From Mycobacterium asiaticum DSM 44297 (lineage in GTDB: Bacteria; Actinomycetota; Actinomycetes; Mycobacteriales; Mycobacteriaceae): 64,000 nt of DNA. Where the stretch lies: assembly GCF_000613245.1 (NCBI RefSeq), contig NZ_HG964939.1, positions 1-64,000 of the forward strand, given 5' to 3'. A program made the position numbers and the translations under genes. Each line of letters opens with the position of its first letter. Position 1 is the first letter of the stretch. Positions 26,889 to 35,528 of the stretch are shown here, one piece after another. The notes beneath the pieces were generated by a model that saw only the letters and a list, made by a program, of their open reading frames with translations, had not been told where the DNA came from and ran no database searches.

Positions 26889-28520
26889 TTAGTCGTGGGC
26901 CTGAGCGACATCGTAGGCCCCCTCGGCGTACCGAGACCGAATGGCTTTCTTGTCGTACTTGCCCACGCTGGTCCGCGGGATCTCGTCGGCGAAAGCCCAG
27001 CGTTCCGGCAGCCACCACCGAACGACTTTGTCCGCCAGATACTTTCGCAGATCCGCAGCGCTGACCGCGGCTCCCTCCCGGGGAATGACGACGGCCAGTG
27101 GGCGTTCCTGCCAGCGCTCGTCGGGAACTCCCACCACCGCGGCCTCGACCACGTCGGGGTGCGCCACCAGGCAGTTCTCCAGCTCGACGGAGGAGATCCA
27201 CTCGCCACCTGACTTGATGACGTCCTTGGCGCGGTCGGTCAGGGTGATGAAGCCGCGCTCGTCGATGCGGCCGACGTCGCCGGTGCGCAGCCACCCGGCG
27301 TCGAACTTGGAATCGTCGCGCACCCGGTAGTACGAGCCGGTGATCCACGGTCCGCGAACCTCCACCTCACCCACCGCTTTGCCGTCGTTGGGCAGCACGT
27401 TGCCCTCGTCATCGACGATGCGGGTCTCCACCCCGCAGACCGGTTGGCCCTGAGTCACCCGGAACGCCCAATGCTGATCCTGTGGGATGCCCGGCGGCGG
27501 CCAGGCCATGGTGGCCAGCGGCGACGTCTCGGTCATGCCCCACAGCTGCCGGATCTGGACGTCGTGCTTGTCCTCGAAGGTGCGCATCAGCGACTCGGGG
27601 ACGGCGGATCCGCCACAGGCGACCATGCGCAACGACGAAATGTCGTGGCCCGGGTCCTTCTCCAGGTGATGCATCACGTCGTTCCAAATCGTGGGCACCG
27701 CACCGGCAAGCGTGGGACGCAACGTCTCGACCAGACGGATCAGCGAGGGGGCGTCGAGGTGGCGGTCGGGCAGCACCAGGTCGGCGCCGGCCATCAGCGC
27801 CGCATACGGCAACCCCCAGCCATTGGCGTGGAACATCGGCACGATCGGCAATAGCCGGTCGCTGGACCCCACCCCGATACCGTTGGTGGTACAAGCGGCC
27901 ATTGTGTGCAGGAAACTCGAACGGTGGCTGTAGACAACGCCTTTGGGGTTACCGGTGGTCCCGCTGGTGTAGCACATGGCCGCGGCGGAGTTCTCGTCGA
28001 TGGGCGGCCAGTCGAATTCGGTTGACTCGCCGTCGATTATCTCGCTGTAGCGCACCACGGTCTTACCGGCGTCCTCCAGCGGCGCCACGTCACCGGCGCC
28101 CACCGCGATCACGGTGTGCACGGTGTCCAGCTCGGCCAGCACCGGGGCCAGCTGCTTGGTCAACGACAGGTCGACCAGCACCACCCGGTCCTCGGCTTCG
28201 TTCGCGACGTAAGCGATCTGCTCGGGGAACAACCGGATGTTCAGCGTATGCAGCACCGCGCCCATCGACGGCACCGCCAGGTAGGCCGCCAGGTGCTCGG
28301 CGTTGTTCCACATAAAAGTGGCCACCCGCTCATCGCCGGTTATGCCGAGGCGGCGCAACGCGTTTGCCAACTGCGCGGCTTGCGCACCCAGTTCCCGATA
28401 CGTGGTGTGCCGGTAGCCGTCGTCCGTGGCGGTGATGACCTCACGGGCACCGTGCACACGGCAGCCGTGCCGCATAATCGCCGCGATCGTCAGCGGATAT
28501 TCCTGCATCGTGCTGTACAT
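26889..28520 (-). CDS. fadD14: Fatty-acyl-CoA ligase FadD14
   Basis: An AMP-forming acyl-CoA synthetase that activates a fatty acid via acyl-adenylate. The 543-residue length equals that recalled for Rv1058. The AMP-binding P-loop is MCYTSGTTGNPKGVVYSHRS, the adenylate motif is QLWGMTETSPLA, the hinge is LRTGDVGRID, and the catalytic lysine is in SVGKYDKKAIR. Chain-length preference cannot be read from the sequence. It is transcribed away from the Rv1057-like gene region on the same strand, about 110 bp downstream. Confidence 0.95.
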   Translation of the reverse strand: MYSTMQEYPLTIAAIMRHGCRVHGAREVITATDDGYRHTTYRELGAQAAQLANALRRLGITGDERVATFMWNNAEHLAAYLAVPSMGAVLHTLNIRLFPEQIAYVANEAEDRVVLVDLSLTKQLAPVLAELDTVHTVIAVGAGDVAPLEDAGKTVVRYSEIIDGESTEFDWPPIDENSAAAMCYTSGTTGNPKGVVYSHRSSFLHTMAACTTNGIGVGSSDRLLPIVPMFHANGWGLPYAALMAGADLVLPDRHLDAPSLIRLVETLRPTLAGAVPTIWNDVMHHLEKDPGHDISSLRMVACGGSAVPESLMRTFEDKHDVQIRQLWGMTETSPLATMAWPPPGIPQDQHWAFRVTQGQPVCGVETRIVDDEGNVLPNDGKAVGEVEVRGPWITGSYYRVRDDSKFDAGWLRTGDVGRIDERGFITLTDRAKDVIKSGGEWISSVELENCLVAHPDVVEAAVVGVPDERWQERPLAVVIPREGAAVSAADLRKYLADKVVRWWLPERWAFADEIPRTSVGKYDKKAIRSRYAEGAYDVAQAHD

Positions 28521-28631
28521 CGGTGAACCGCCCTCACGCGTCTCGGCGCAGCACCTTTTGGGCCCTGAGCCGAATGTTAGCGCCGGACCACGCGATGGGG
28601 TTCATCGGGCCGACCGGCCCGAGCAGCGGCG

Positions 28632-29771
28632 TTAGACCAGGGCGGCGTCGTACTGCAGCAGGTCCGGCACGAACAGGTCCGCGGACCGCTTGCCTTCCAG
28701 CGCCGCCTGCTCGAAACCGGAGTCGACGCTGTCCGCGATCGGCGCCACGGTGATGGCACCCGAGTAGTCGGCGATGTAGAGGTACTTGCCATCGCTGCTC
28801 TCTACGACGCACGACGGTTGAGTGCCCACCTTGACCGAGTCGATCACGTCCTGGGTCAGCGTGCACAGCATGGTGACGCTGTCGTCGCTGACCAGGTAAG
28901 CCCGCCGGCCATCGGCGCCGATCGTCAGTCGGGTGAGCAGGCCCGTGATCTCGCCGATCTTGCGCGTGCTGGTGATCTTGTCGGTGCGGGTGTCCACCAC
29001 GTCGACCGCGGCGAAGTCCGGCCCGGAGCTGGCGACGTACACCAGCCCGCCGTTCGGGCTCACCGCGACGTCGCGGACGGCCAGGCCGATGTCGATCGTG
29101 CTGAGGATCCTGGGCTTGGGGTTGTGCGGGGTGGCCTGCTGCTTGGCCTTGCGCCGCCAACGTGTGCGTGCGGCATCCGCATCCGGCCCCTTGCCGGTGT
29201 CGATGACCACCAGTTGGCCGCCGGCCGGTCCGTTCACACCGACATACAACCGACCTCCATCGGGGCTGACCCGGACGCACTCGGTGGTGGTACCCGGGGT
29301 GGCGGCGATACCGATGATCTCGAACTGCTCGGTGCTGGTGTCCATGACTGCGACATCGGCGCTGCGAGCGCCGTTGCGGCTGGCGTAGACGTACTTGCCG
29401 TCCGCGCTCACGGCAAGGTCGCTGATGCTCAGCGCCACCGGATGCGAGCCGACGACGGTGTTGGTGGTCAGGTCGACGGCCTGGATGACGTCGTAGGCGG
29501 GCGTCACGGTGGTGACATAGGCGCGCCTAGCGGCCCCGTCGATGCCGATGGCGAATGGCTCGTGCAATCCGAAGATGGTGTCGACCTCGCGGCAGGCCCG
29601 GGTGTCGATGATCGAGACGCTGTCGCCGCCGTAGTTGGTGACCATGAGCCGACGACCGTCGGGGCTCACCGAGATGCCGCTGATGGGACCCTGGTCGACC
29701 GAGATCTGGACGGCGACCGGGTGCTCGAGGATCTCTACATCCCGGCCGTTCACATCGCGTTCGAGGCTCAT
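28632..29771 (-). CDS. YVTN-type beta-propeller protein, Rv1057-like
   Basis: A 379-residue protein made of about seven repeats with SPDGRRLMVTNYGGDSVSIID-like blades: ISVSPDGRRL, SADGKYVYASRNG, SPDGGRLYVGV, SPNGGLVYVASSG, GADGRRAYLVSDD, SSDGKYLYIADYSG. No signal peptide is visible. It corresponds to Rv1057, the only seven-bladed propeller of this kind in M. tuberculosis, which is induced by surface stress and controlled by MprAB, SigE and TrcR. ATG at 29771 with GGTGG upstream is chosen. Function is unknown; stress-related envelope role is inferred from regulation. Confidence 0.9.
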   Translation of the reverse strand: MSLERDVNGRDVEILEHPVAVQISVDQGPISGISVSPDGRRLMVTNYGGDSVSIIDTRACREVDTIFGLHEPFAIGIDGAARRAYVTTVTPAYDVIQAVDLTTNTVVGSHPVALSISDLAVSADGKYVYASRNGARSADVAVMDTSTEQFEIIGIAATPGTTTECVRVSPDGGRLYVGVNGPAGGQLVVIDTGKGPDADAARTRWRRKAKQQATPHNPKPRILSTIDIGLAVRDVAVSPNGGLVYVASSGPDFAAVDVVDTRTDKITSTRKIGEITGLLTRLTIGADGRRAYLVSDDSVTMLCTLTQDVIDSVKVGTQPSCVVESSDGKYLYIADYSGAITVAPIADSVDSGFEQAALEGKRSADLFVPDLLQYDAALV

Positions 29772-30165
29772 ACTGGCACCACCTTTGCTGTTTTCGGCGG
29801 GTCGTCGGAACGGTGCACACCGTGTCCGGGAAAAACGCACCACAGCACCTTAAAAAGCACCTGAAGCACCTTGCAGCTGTTTCGACCCGCGTTTTGCAAC
29901 AATTTTAGCGGCACAATTCAGGCCTAAAAGATTTCAAATTGGGCAATGTTACCTACGTCACCAGTGTTACTCAGTTGGCACTCAGGAACTGCGCGATCAA
30001 AATGCGCCACAGGCGGATTGGGCAAAGTCGCTTAACCCGAGCAGCAGGCTTTAATGCCTCCTTGGCTAACGGCGCCGCCGGATCGGCCAACAATCGCCAA
30101 TAATAAACTCTTAAAATTCCCGCTTAATAGAGGCGTATATCACACTCGACCGCTGGCGTGTCGCT
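29772..30165. promoter_or_regulatory. AT-rich upstream region of the Rv1057-like gene
   Basis: About 390 bases without a gene. The part from about 29880 to 30140 is markedly AT-rich (for example AAAAGATTTCAAATTGGG and AATAATAAACTCTTAAAATT), unusual in this genome. In M. tuberculosis, TrcR binds an AT-rich site upstream of Rv1057, and the gene also has MprA and SigE control. Exact sites cannot be placed from this sequence alone. The region also holds the 3' side of the ArsR gene. Confidence 0.55.
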
Positions 30166-30540
30166 TCAGCTTTTGCCCGCGGCGCGCTGCGAGCTAACGG
30201 TGTCGGCGCCCGTCAACGCCTGGCTGAGCACTCGCAGGATGTCCTGATCGGCCGGCGAGTAGTAGACGAAGGTTCCTTCGCGGCGGGTCTTCACCAGCCC
30301 GGCCAGTCGGAGCTTCGCCAGATGCTGGCTGACCACGGTCGGCGCCACCTGGGCCAGTTCGGCCAGGCACGCCACCGACGTCTCACCCTGCAGCAGCGCC
30401 CAGAGGAGTTTGACCCGGGTGGGGTCACTCAGCATCCGAAACGTGTCCGCGGCCCGGGTCACCTGCTCCTCGGAAGGCATCGAGAAGTCGGCAATCGACG
30501 TGTGCACGCCAGCCAGCATACCGCTGACCTGTGCATACAA
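30166..30540 (-). CDS. ArsR/SmtB-family metal-responsive repressor
   Basis: A 124-residue winged-helix repressor with the ArsR core FRMLSDPTRVKLLWALLQGE and recognition helix TVVSQHLAKLRLAGLVKTRREG. It most resembles KmtR-type mycobacterial nickel/cobalt sensors in the N-terminal half. A single cysteine (C58) lies in the alpha-3 region, and the C-terminal helix lacks the histidine-rich site of KmtR, so the metal site may differ. It is divergent from a P1B-4 ATPase gene and is expected to repress it when metal is absent. Start could also be ATG at 30519. Confidence 0.88.
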   Translation of the reverse strand: MYAQVSGMLAGVHTSIADFSMPSEEQVTRAADTFRMLSDPTRVKLLWALLQGETSVACLAELAQVAPTVVSQHLAKLRLAGLVKTRREGTFVYYSPADQDILRVLSQALTGADTVSSQRAAGKS

Positions 30541-30597
30541 GAATCAAACTGTAAGCGCAATTGCATAGCTGCACATATACGCATCTATAGTTATCGC
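30541..30597. promoter_or_regulatory. Divergent promoter/operator between the ArsR gene and the metal ATPase
   Basis: The 57-base gap is AT-rich and holds short dyads, including GCAATTGC at about 30556 and TGCATA/TATACGCAT elements, as expected of an ArsR-family operator overlapping two promoters. The exact site is not determined. Confidence 0.5.
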
Positions 30598-32532
30598 ATG
30601 ACGTCCCACCTGGTGCTCGAAGATGCGCGTCCGGCAACCGCCGGCCGGCCGGTGCGCGAACGCGCATGGTCGCTTCCAGAAGTCCGATGGGCGCTAGCTG
30701 CCAGCGGGCTGTTCGGCTGCGGCGCAGTGGCCCACCTCCTCGGCGGACCAGCGTGGCTGTACTGCGGCCTGTATCTAGCCTGCTATGTCGCGGGAGGGTG
30801 GCAACCGGGCCTGGACGGGCTGGTCGCGTTGCGGCGCAGAACTTTGGACGTCGACCTGCTCATGGTCGTTGCGGCGCTCGGCGCCGCCGCCATCGGCCAG
30901 ATCTTCGACGGCGCGTTGCTGATCGTCATCTTCGCCACCTCTGGGGCGTTAGAGGCCGTGGCCACCAAGCGCACCGAGGACTCGGTGCGGGGCTTGCTCG
31001 GCCTCACCCCCGAAACGGCCACGCGGGTCACTGATTCCGGCGAACAACTCGTCGACACCGCTGAATTGGTGGTCGGCGACCTGCTGCTGGTCCGTCCCGG
31101 CGAACGCATCGGCGGCGACGGGCTGGTGGTCGACGGTGCCAGCGAGGTCGACCAGGCGACCATCACCGGCGAACCCCTGCCGGTCGACAAGACCACCGGC
31201 GACGACGTTTTCGCCGGTACCGTCAACGGAACGGGAACACTGTGGGTCCGAGTGCAGCGCCCCAGCGCCCATACGGTGATCAGCCGTATCGCCGCCATGG
31301 TGGCCGAGGCCAGCGCCAGCAAGGCCCGCACCCAACTGTTCATCGAGAAGGTTGAGCAGCGCTACTCGGCACTGATGGTCGCCGCGACCGTCGCCCTGCT
31401 GACGATCCCGCTGTTACTTGGCTCCGACCTACGCTCGGCGCTACTGCGCGCGATGACGTTCATGATCGTGGCGTCCCCCTGCGCGCTGGTGCTGTCCACC
31501 ATGCCGCCGCTGTTGGCGGCGATCGCCAACGCGGGCCGCCACGGTGTGCTCGTCAAGTCGGCGGTGGTGCTGGAAAAGCTGGCCACCATCAGCCGGGTTG
31601 CGCTGGACAAGACCGGCACCCTAACCCTGGGCGCACCGGCACTCACCGACATTCAGGTCCTGCCGGGGAGCGGCTTCGGTCGCACCGAATTGCTGGCGTT
31701 CGCCGCATCCGCCGAGCATCCCTCCGAACACCCCCTGGCCCGCGCCATTGTCGCGGCCGCCCGGAACGCAGGACTTGCGTTGCGGCCGGCTACGGCGTTC
31801 ACCTCTGCACCCGGGCGCGGGGTCCGGGCCCGCATCGGTGACGACACCGTGGAGGTCGGCAGTCCGGGAATGCTCGGTGAGGATGCCTTCGCCCAACAGC
31901 TGGTGCACACCAGCGAGCGGGCCGGTCGGACCGCGGTGATCGTGCGAGTCAACGGCGCGACGACCGGCGTGCTCGAGCTGACCGACCATCCCCGCGACGG
32001 AGCGGCCAGCGCCGTCGCCCGACTCGAATCACTTACCGGCACAACACCATTGCTGGTCACGGGAGACAACCCGCGGGCCGCGTCCCAGCTCGCGGCCGAC
32101 GTGGGGATCACCGACGTGCACGCGGCCCTGTTGCCGGAGGGCAAGGTCGCTATTGTGCGCAGCCTGGAAGCGGCCGGGAGCGCGGTGCTATTCGTCGGGG
32201 ACGGCGTCAACGACGCTCCCGCGATGGCGGCCGCCCAGGTGGCGATCGCGATGGGCCGCACCGGGTCGGATCTCACGCTGCAGACAGCCGACGCCGTCAT
32301 AACGCGGGACGAGTTGGGCGCGCTGCCGGCCATCGTTGCCCTGGCACGACGGGCCCGGCGGGTGGTGACCGCGAACCTGCTGATCGCCGCGATCTTCATC
32401 GTCGTGCTCGTCGGCTGGGACCTGCTCGGGCACCTGCCGCTACCGCTCGGCGTCGCGGGTCATGAAGGGTCCACGATCCTGGTGGGCCTCAACGGTTTAC
32501 GGTTGCTGCGCGACCGTGCCTGGAGCGGGTAG
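30598..32532 (+). CDS. P1B-4-type metal-transporting ATPase (CtpD/CtpJ-like)
   Basis: A 644-residue P-type ATPase: actuator motif TGEPLP, transmembrane metal motif SPCAL (about residue 292) in place of CPC, phosphorylation site DKTGTLT (about 337), HP motif SEHPLA, hinge GDGVNDAPAMA, and HEGST (about 622) in the last membrane region. SPC together with HEGxT defines the P1B-4 group, which in mycobacteria exports Co2+ or Fe2+ (CtpD, CtpJ). There is no N-terminal heavy-metal-associated domain. The ATG at 30598 is 57 bp from the divergent ArsR gene. I recall no such module at this place in M. tuberculosis. Confidence 0.92.
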   Translation: MTSHLVLEDARPATAGRPVRERAWSLPEVRWALAASGLFGCGAVAHLLGGPAWLYCGLYLACYVAGGWQPGLDGLVALRRRTLDVDLLMVVAALGAAAIGQIFDGALLIVIFATSGALEAVATKRTEDSVRGLLGLTPETATRVTDSGEQLVDTAELVVGDLLLVRPGERIGGDGLVVDGASEVDQATITGEPLPVDKTTGDDVFAGTVNGTGTLWVRVQRPSAHTVISRIAAMVAEASASKARTQLFIEKVEQRYSALMVAATVALLTIPLLLGSDLRSALLRAMTFMIVASPCALVLSTMPPLLAAIANAGRHGVLVKSAVVLEKLATISRVALDKTGTLTLGAPALTDIQVLPGSGFGRTELLAFAASAEHPSEHPLARAIVAAARNAGLALRPATAFTSAPGRGVRARIGDDTVEVGSPGMLGEDAFAQQLVHTSERAGRTAVIVRVNGATTGVLELTDHPRDGAASAVARLESLTGTTPLLVTGDNPRAASQLAADVGITDVHAALLPEGKVAIVRSLEAAGSAVLFVGDGVNDAPAMAAAQVAIAMGRTGSDLTLQTADAVITRDELGALPAIVALARRARRVVTANLLIAAIFIVVLVGWDLLGHLPLPLGVAGHEGSTILVGLNGLRLLRDRAWSG

Positions 32533-32541
32533 TGTCCGGCC

Positions 32542-33312
32542 TCAGCTGAACTGGGTGCGCGGCCGGGCCAACGGGGTACCGTCCACCACGATGTCGAGTT
32601 TCTCGTTGTAGAAGGCCACCAGCCCCGCGATCGGGGCGACGGCGGTCAGTGGGTAGTGGTAGGTCCACGCCAGGTCCGCGTGCACCGTCTCGCCAATTCG
32701 CACCGACCAATAGCCCGACGTCACACCCTTGTAGGGGCACAGCGTTTGGGTCGACGTAGGTTCCAGGTGTTCGAAGGCGACGTCCGACGGGTCGATGTAA
32801 TACCTTGTCGGCAGGCCGGTTTCGAACAGCAGAACCGGCGATCGGGTGTCGGCGAGCTGGACCCCGTCCAGCGCCACCCGGACGTGCCGGTGCGAACGCA
32901 GTGCATCCACCCGGGCGTAGGGATTGCGTGGGTGCCCGTAGATCTGCTCGTCCTCCTCCAGCCAACGCAACGGGTCCCAGTTGAAGCGCACGAAACCGGC
33001 GACGGGGCTGTCGCCGTCGGGGTCGAATACCCGCGCGGCCGACGGGTGCGTCTGACCATTGCAGTTCAAGGAGAACAACCGCGACGGGCCGAATTGGACC
33101 CGTTGCGCATGGTTCTCGTCGCTGAGGTACTCAGCGCGTACATCGCTCAGTGGCACGTAATACTGCGGGTAGTAAGGGATTTCCCATACGTAGCGCGCCG
33201 AGGTGGTGTCGAAAATCAGTTCGCTGCCCAGATAGCCGCGCACCCGCCGCGGCGCCGGCTCGATCCGCCCGCGGGCTGCGGCGGGCTGGGGGTAATCGGT
33301 TTCGGTGGTCAT
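32542..33312 (-). CDS. DUF427 domain protein, Rv1056-like
   Basis: A 256-residue protein with two DUF427 units: the first around SELIFDTTSARYVWEIPYYPQYYVP, the second around VLLFETGLPTRYYIDPSDV and ending TLCPYKGVTSGYWSV. It matches the length recalled for Rv1056 (254). DUF427 proteins are small beta-rich, probably cytoplasmic; no reaction is assigned. ATG at 33312 is used since the region upstream overlaps the next plus-strand gene. It converges with the metal ATPase gene, 9 bp apart. Confidence 0.88.
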   Translation of the reverse strand: MTTETDYPQPAAARGRIEPAPRRVRGYLGSELIFDTTSARYVWEIPYYPQYYVPLSDVRAEYLSDENHAQRVQFGPSRLFSLNCNGQTHPSAARVFDPDGDSPVAGFVRFNWDPLRWLEEDEQIYGHPRNPYARVDALRSHRHVRVALDGVQLADTRSPVLLFETGLPTRYYIDPSDVAFEHLEPTSTQTLCPYKGVTSGYWSVRIGETVHADLAWTYHYPLTAVAPIAGLVAFYNEKLDIVVDGTPLARPRTQFS

Positions 33313-33364
33313 CAATGCACAATTGCACGTTCCGGCTTGCTCGTCGCGCGAGTACTGTCTACCC

Positions 33365-33835
33365 GTGGCATTCCGGCGGGAGAGCCCGACGCGTGGGCGG
33401 CGGCTGCGACTCGATGAGGCACTCATCGAGCACGCGTTGATGACGCCGGTCGGGTATCAGTTCCTGCTGCACGGGGCACCCCGGATCGACAAGGCGGTCA
33501 TCCCTCGAACCAAGGGACGCCTGAGCAGTGCCGGCATCGACAAGGTCGGACTGGTCACCAGCACCGGAGCCAAGTCCGGGCAGCCGCGCACACATCCCTT
33601 GGCGCTCTTCGAGGACGGCGATGCGCTGCTGGCTATCGGCTCCAACTACGGCCGGCCCAACCACCCGGCGTGGAGCGCCAACCTGCTGGCCCACCCCGAG
33701 TGCACGGTCGAATTCCGGAGTCCACCCAAACGGTACAAGGCCGAGCTGCTCACCGGCGAAGATCGCGCCGCGGCCTGGGTCCGCGCCGTAGATTTTTACG
33801 CTGGGTTCGAGAATTACCGAATTAATTGCGCGTGA
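33365..33835 (+). CDS. Deazaflavin (F420)-dependent nitroreductase-family protein with premature stop
   Basis: The protein shows the DUF385/Ddn-type fold: TPVGYQFLLHGAPRIDK, the TSTGAKSGQPRTHPLA phosphate-binding loop and GSNYGRPNHPAWSANLLAHP. Such enzymes use F420H2 to reduce quinones or nitro compounds. Translation stops at TGA 33833-33835 after YRINCA. The same frame then continues with REIRVFRLRPLP to a second stop at 33872-33874, which is the family's usual C-terminal strand. So the gene has a point nonsense change (for example CGA to TGA) or a sequencing error. Starting at GTG 33365, 156 residues are made and 13 codons are lost. Confidence 0.8.
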   Translation: MAFRRESPTRGRRLRLDEALIEHALMTPVGYQFLLHGAPRIDKAVIPRTKGRLSSAGIDKVGLVTSTGAKSGQPRTHPLALFEDGDALLAIGSNYGRPNHPAWSANLLAHPECTVEFRSPPKRYKAELLTGEDRAAAWVRAVDFYAGFENYRINCA

Positions 33836-33878
33836 AGGGAAATCCGGGTCTTCCGACTGCGGCCGCTGCCGTGACCGG

Positions 33879-35480
33879 TCAGCCGACCTTGATCCGGATG
33901 GTCTGCGACTCGGTCTTGGCGGGCAGCTTGCTGGTGTCCACGACCAGGATCTCGCCACTGTCCTGACTGCCGTTAGGCAGCGTCTTGGGCTTGAGCCGGA
34001 ACGGTGGCGCGTCCGATGCCAGTCCGGCCAACCCGAAATCGCTGTCGTTGGACAACATCAGGGTGTTGCCGTCGTCGGGTGTGGCGACCCCTTCGATCTT
34101 GTCGTGGCCGAAGAAGTCGCCGCTGGCCGACAAGGTGCGCAGCAGCTCGCCGACGTCGAGCTTGAGTGTCTTGCGCGCCACCGAGATTCCCGCGGCCTTG
34201 AGTTTGCCGACGGCGTCTGCGTCGGTGCTGGCGCCGACCAATGTCTCGAGGGGAACCCGGTTGACGAGCAGTCCACCGCCGTCGGCTTCATAGACCGCAC
34301 CCGGAACCGTGGAACGGGGTCCGACGTCGGTGGCCGCGGCGATATCGGCGACATAGATCTTCTTGTTGCCGTTAGGCGGTGCCTTGCCGTCCCGCTCGTC
34401 TATCAGGAACTCGGTGGCGCTGAGCGCGGTGATATCGGATACGGCGACACCCGACTCTTGCGGGTTAGCCAACGGGTACAGGTATTCGTGCACGATGCTG
34501 CGGTCGACGAGGTTGACCGTCACGATCCGAACGAACGGAACTGCTTTGGCCGGACCTTGCAACCCGGGCGTCTGCAACGCCGACTGCATGACCCCGACCA
34601 GCGTGTTGCCATCCGGGGTGATCGTCAGACCTTCCATGCCCTGGTTGGGCGCACGCAGCGCAAGCTCCCGGGGCAAGGTGCCATCGAACGGCGAAAGCCG
34701 TTCCAGCTCTTTGCCGTTGGCGTCGAAGTGGATGATGTAGGGGCCGTACTCGTCGGACACCCAGAACATGCTGTCGGCGCTGGCGACCAGCCCTTCGGGG
34801 TCGATGCCGTAGTCCGAGGGCGGCAGCGGCGCGCCGTTGAGGTCGACCATCGCCTCGCCGGTGCTGGCGTGTGGGTCGACCAGACCCACCAGTGGGGTGC
34901 CCTCCGGCGCCTGCAGGGTGATGGTCCGTTCCACCGTCGCGACGCCGTTGGCGAGTTTGAGCTTGGCGATCTGTGGGTGGTAGTCGGGCACGGGCAGCAC
35001 CTTCTCGTTAGGTGCGCGTCCGGCGACGTTGGGGCCGCGGTCGGTGAGGCCGTAGATCTCGTCGCTGCTGCCCGGCACTGCGGCGATGCCCGACCCGTGC
35101 GCGCCGGCCTTGATCACGACGCCGCCGACGGTCGCCAGCGGCAGCTGGTCCTCGGCATACAGCTTGACGGCCCGGCTCACCGTGACACTCAGTTCGTCGG
35201 TGCCGGTGAATCCAGCGTCGGGCGTGTAGATGACCGCCCCGTCCGTGCCGTAGCTGATCTTGCCGTGCGCGGGTTTACCGAACGCGGTAGCTGTGATGCC
35301 GCCCGTGGCCACCAGCATCCGGTCCGGCGAAATGGTCAGGGGCTTGCCGGCCGGGGTACTCAGGTCCGCCTTGCCGGTGGATGTCGGCAGTGCCGGGGAG
35401 GCGCTTTGCGCACAGCCGACCACGGTGATCAGTACCGTGCCGAGCACGGCCAGCGTTCTCGCTTTGCATGCCATCCGCAT
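33879..35480 (-). CDS. Phytase-like (esterase-like activity of phytase) lipoprotein
   Basis: A 533-residue exported protein. The N-terminus MRMACKARTLAVLGTVLITV leads to a lipobox VVGC, so it should be lipid-anchored. A cadherin-like or Ig-like segment (GKISYGTDGAVIYTPDAGF) follows, then a phytase-like domain with EIYGLTDRGPNVAG, YGIDPEGLVASADSMFWVSDEYGP, NQGMEGLTITPDG and FLIDERDG blocks typical of Phytase-like Pfam family members. Substrate is not certain; a phosphoester or other ester is possible. It has no counterpart I recall at this position in M. tuberculosis. Confidence 0.82.
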   Translation of the reverse strand: MRMACKARTLAVLGTVLITVVGCAQSASPALPTSTGKADLSTPAGKPLTISPDRMLVATGGITATAFGKPAHGKISYGTDGAVIYTPDAGFTGTDELSVTVSRAVKLYAEDQLPLATVGGVVIKAGAHGSGIAAVPGSSDEIYGLTDRGPNVAGRAPNEKVLPVPDYHPQIAKLKLANGVATVERTITLQAPEGTPLVGLVDPHASTGEAMVDLNGAPLPPSDYGIDPEGLVASADSMFWVSDEYGPYIIHFDANGKELERLSPFDGTLPRELALRAPNQGMEGLTITPDGNTLVGVMQSALQTPGLQGPAKAVPFVRIVTVNLVDRSIVHEYLYPLANPQESGVAVSDITALSATEFLIDERDGKAPPNGNKKIYVADIAAATDVGPRSTVPGAVYEADGGGLLVNRVPLETLVGASTDADAVGKLKAAGISVARKTLKLDVGELLRTLSASGDFFGHDKIEGVATPDDGNTLMLSNDSDFGLAGLASDAPPFRLKPKTLPNGSQDSGEILVVDTSKLPAKTESQTIRIKVG

Positions 35481-35528
35481 TACGTAGCAAGCCAAGTTGA
35501 AGCCTCGGTGTACACGAGACGAGCGCCG

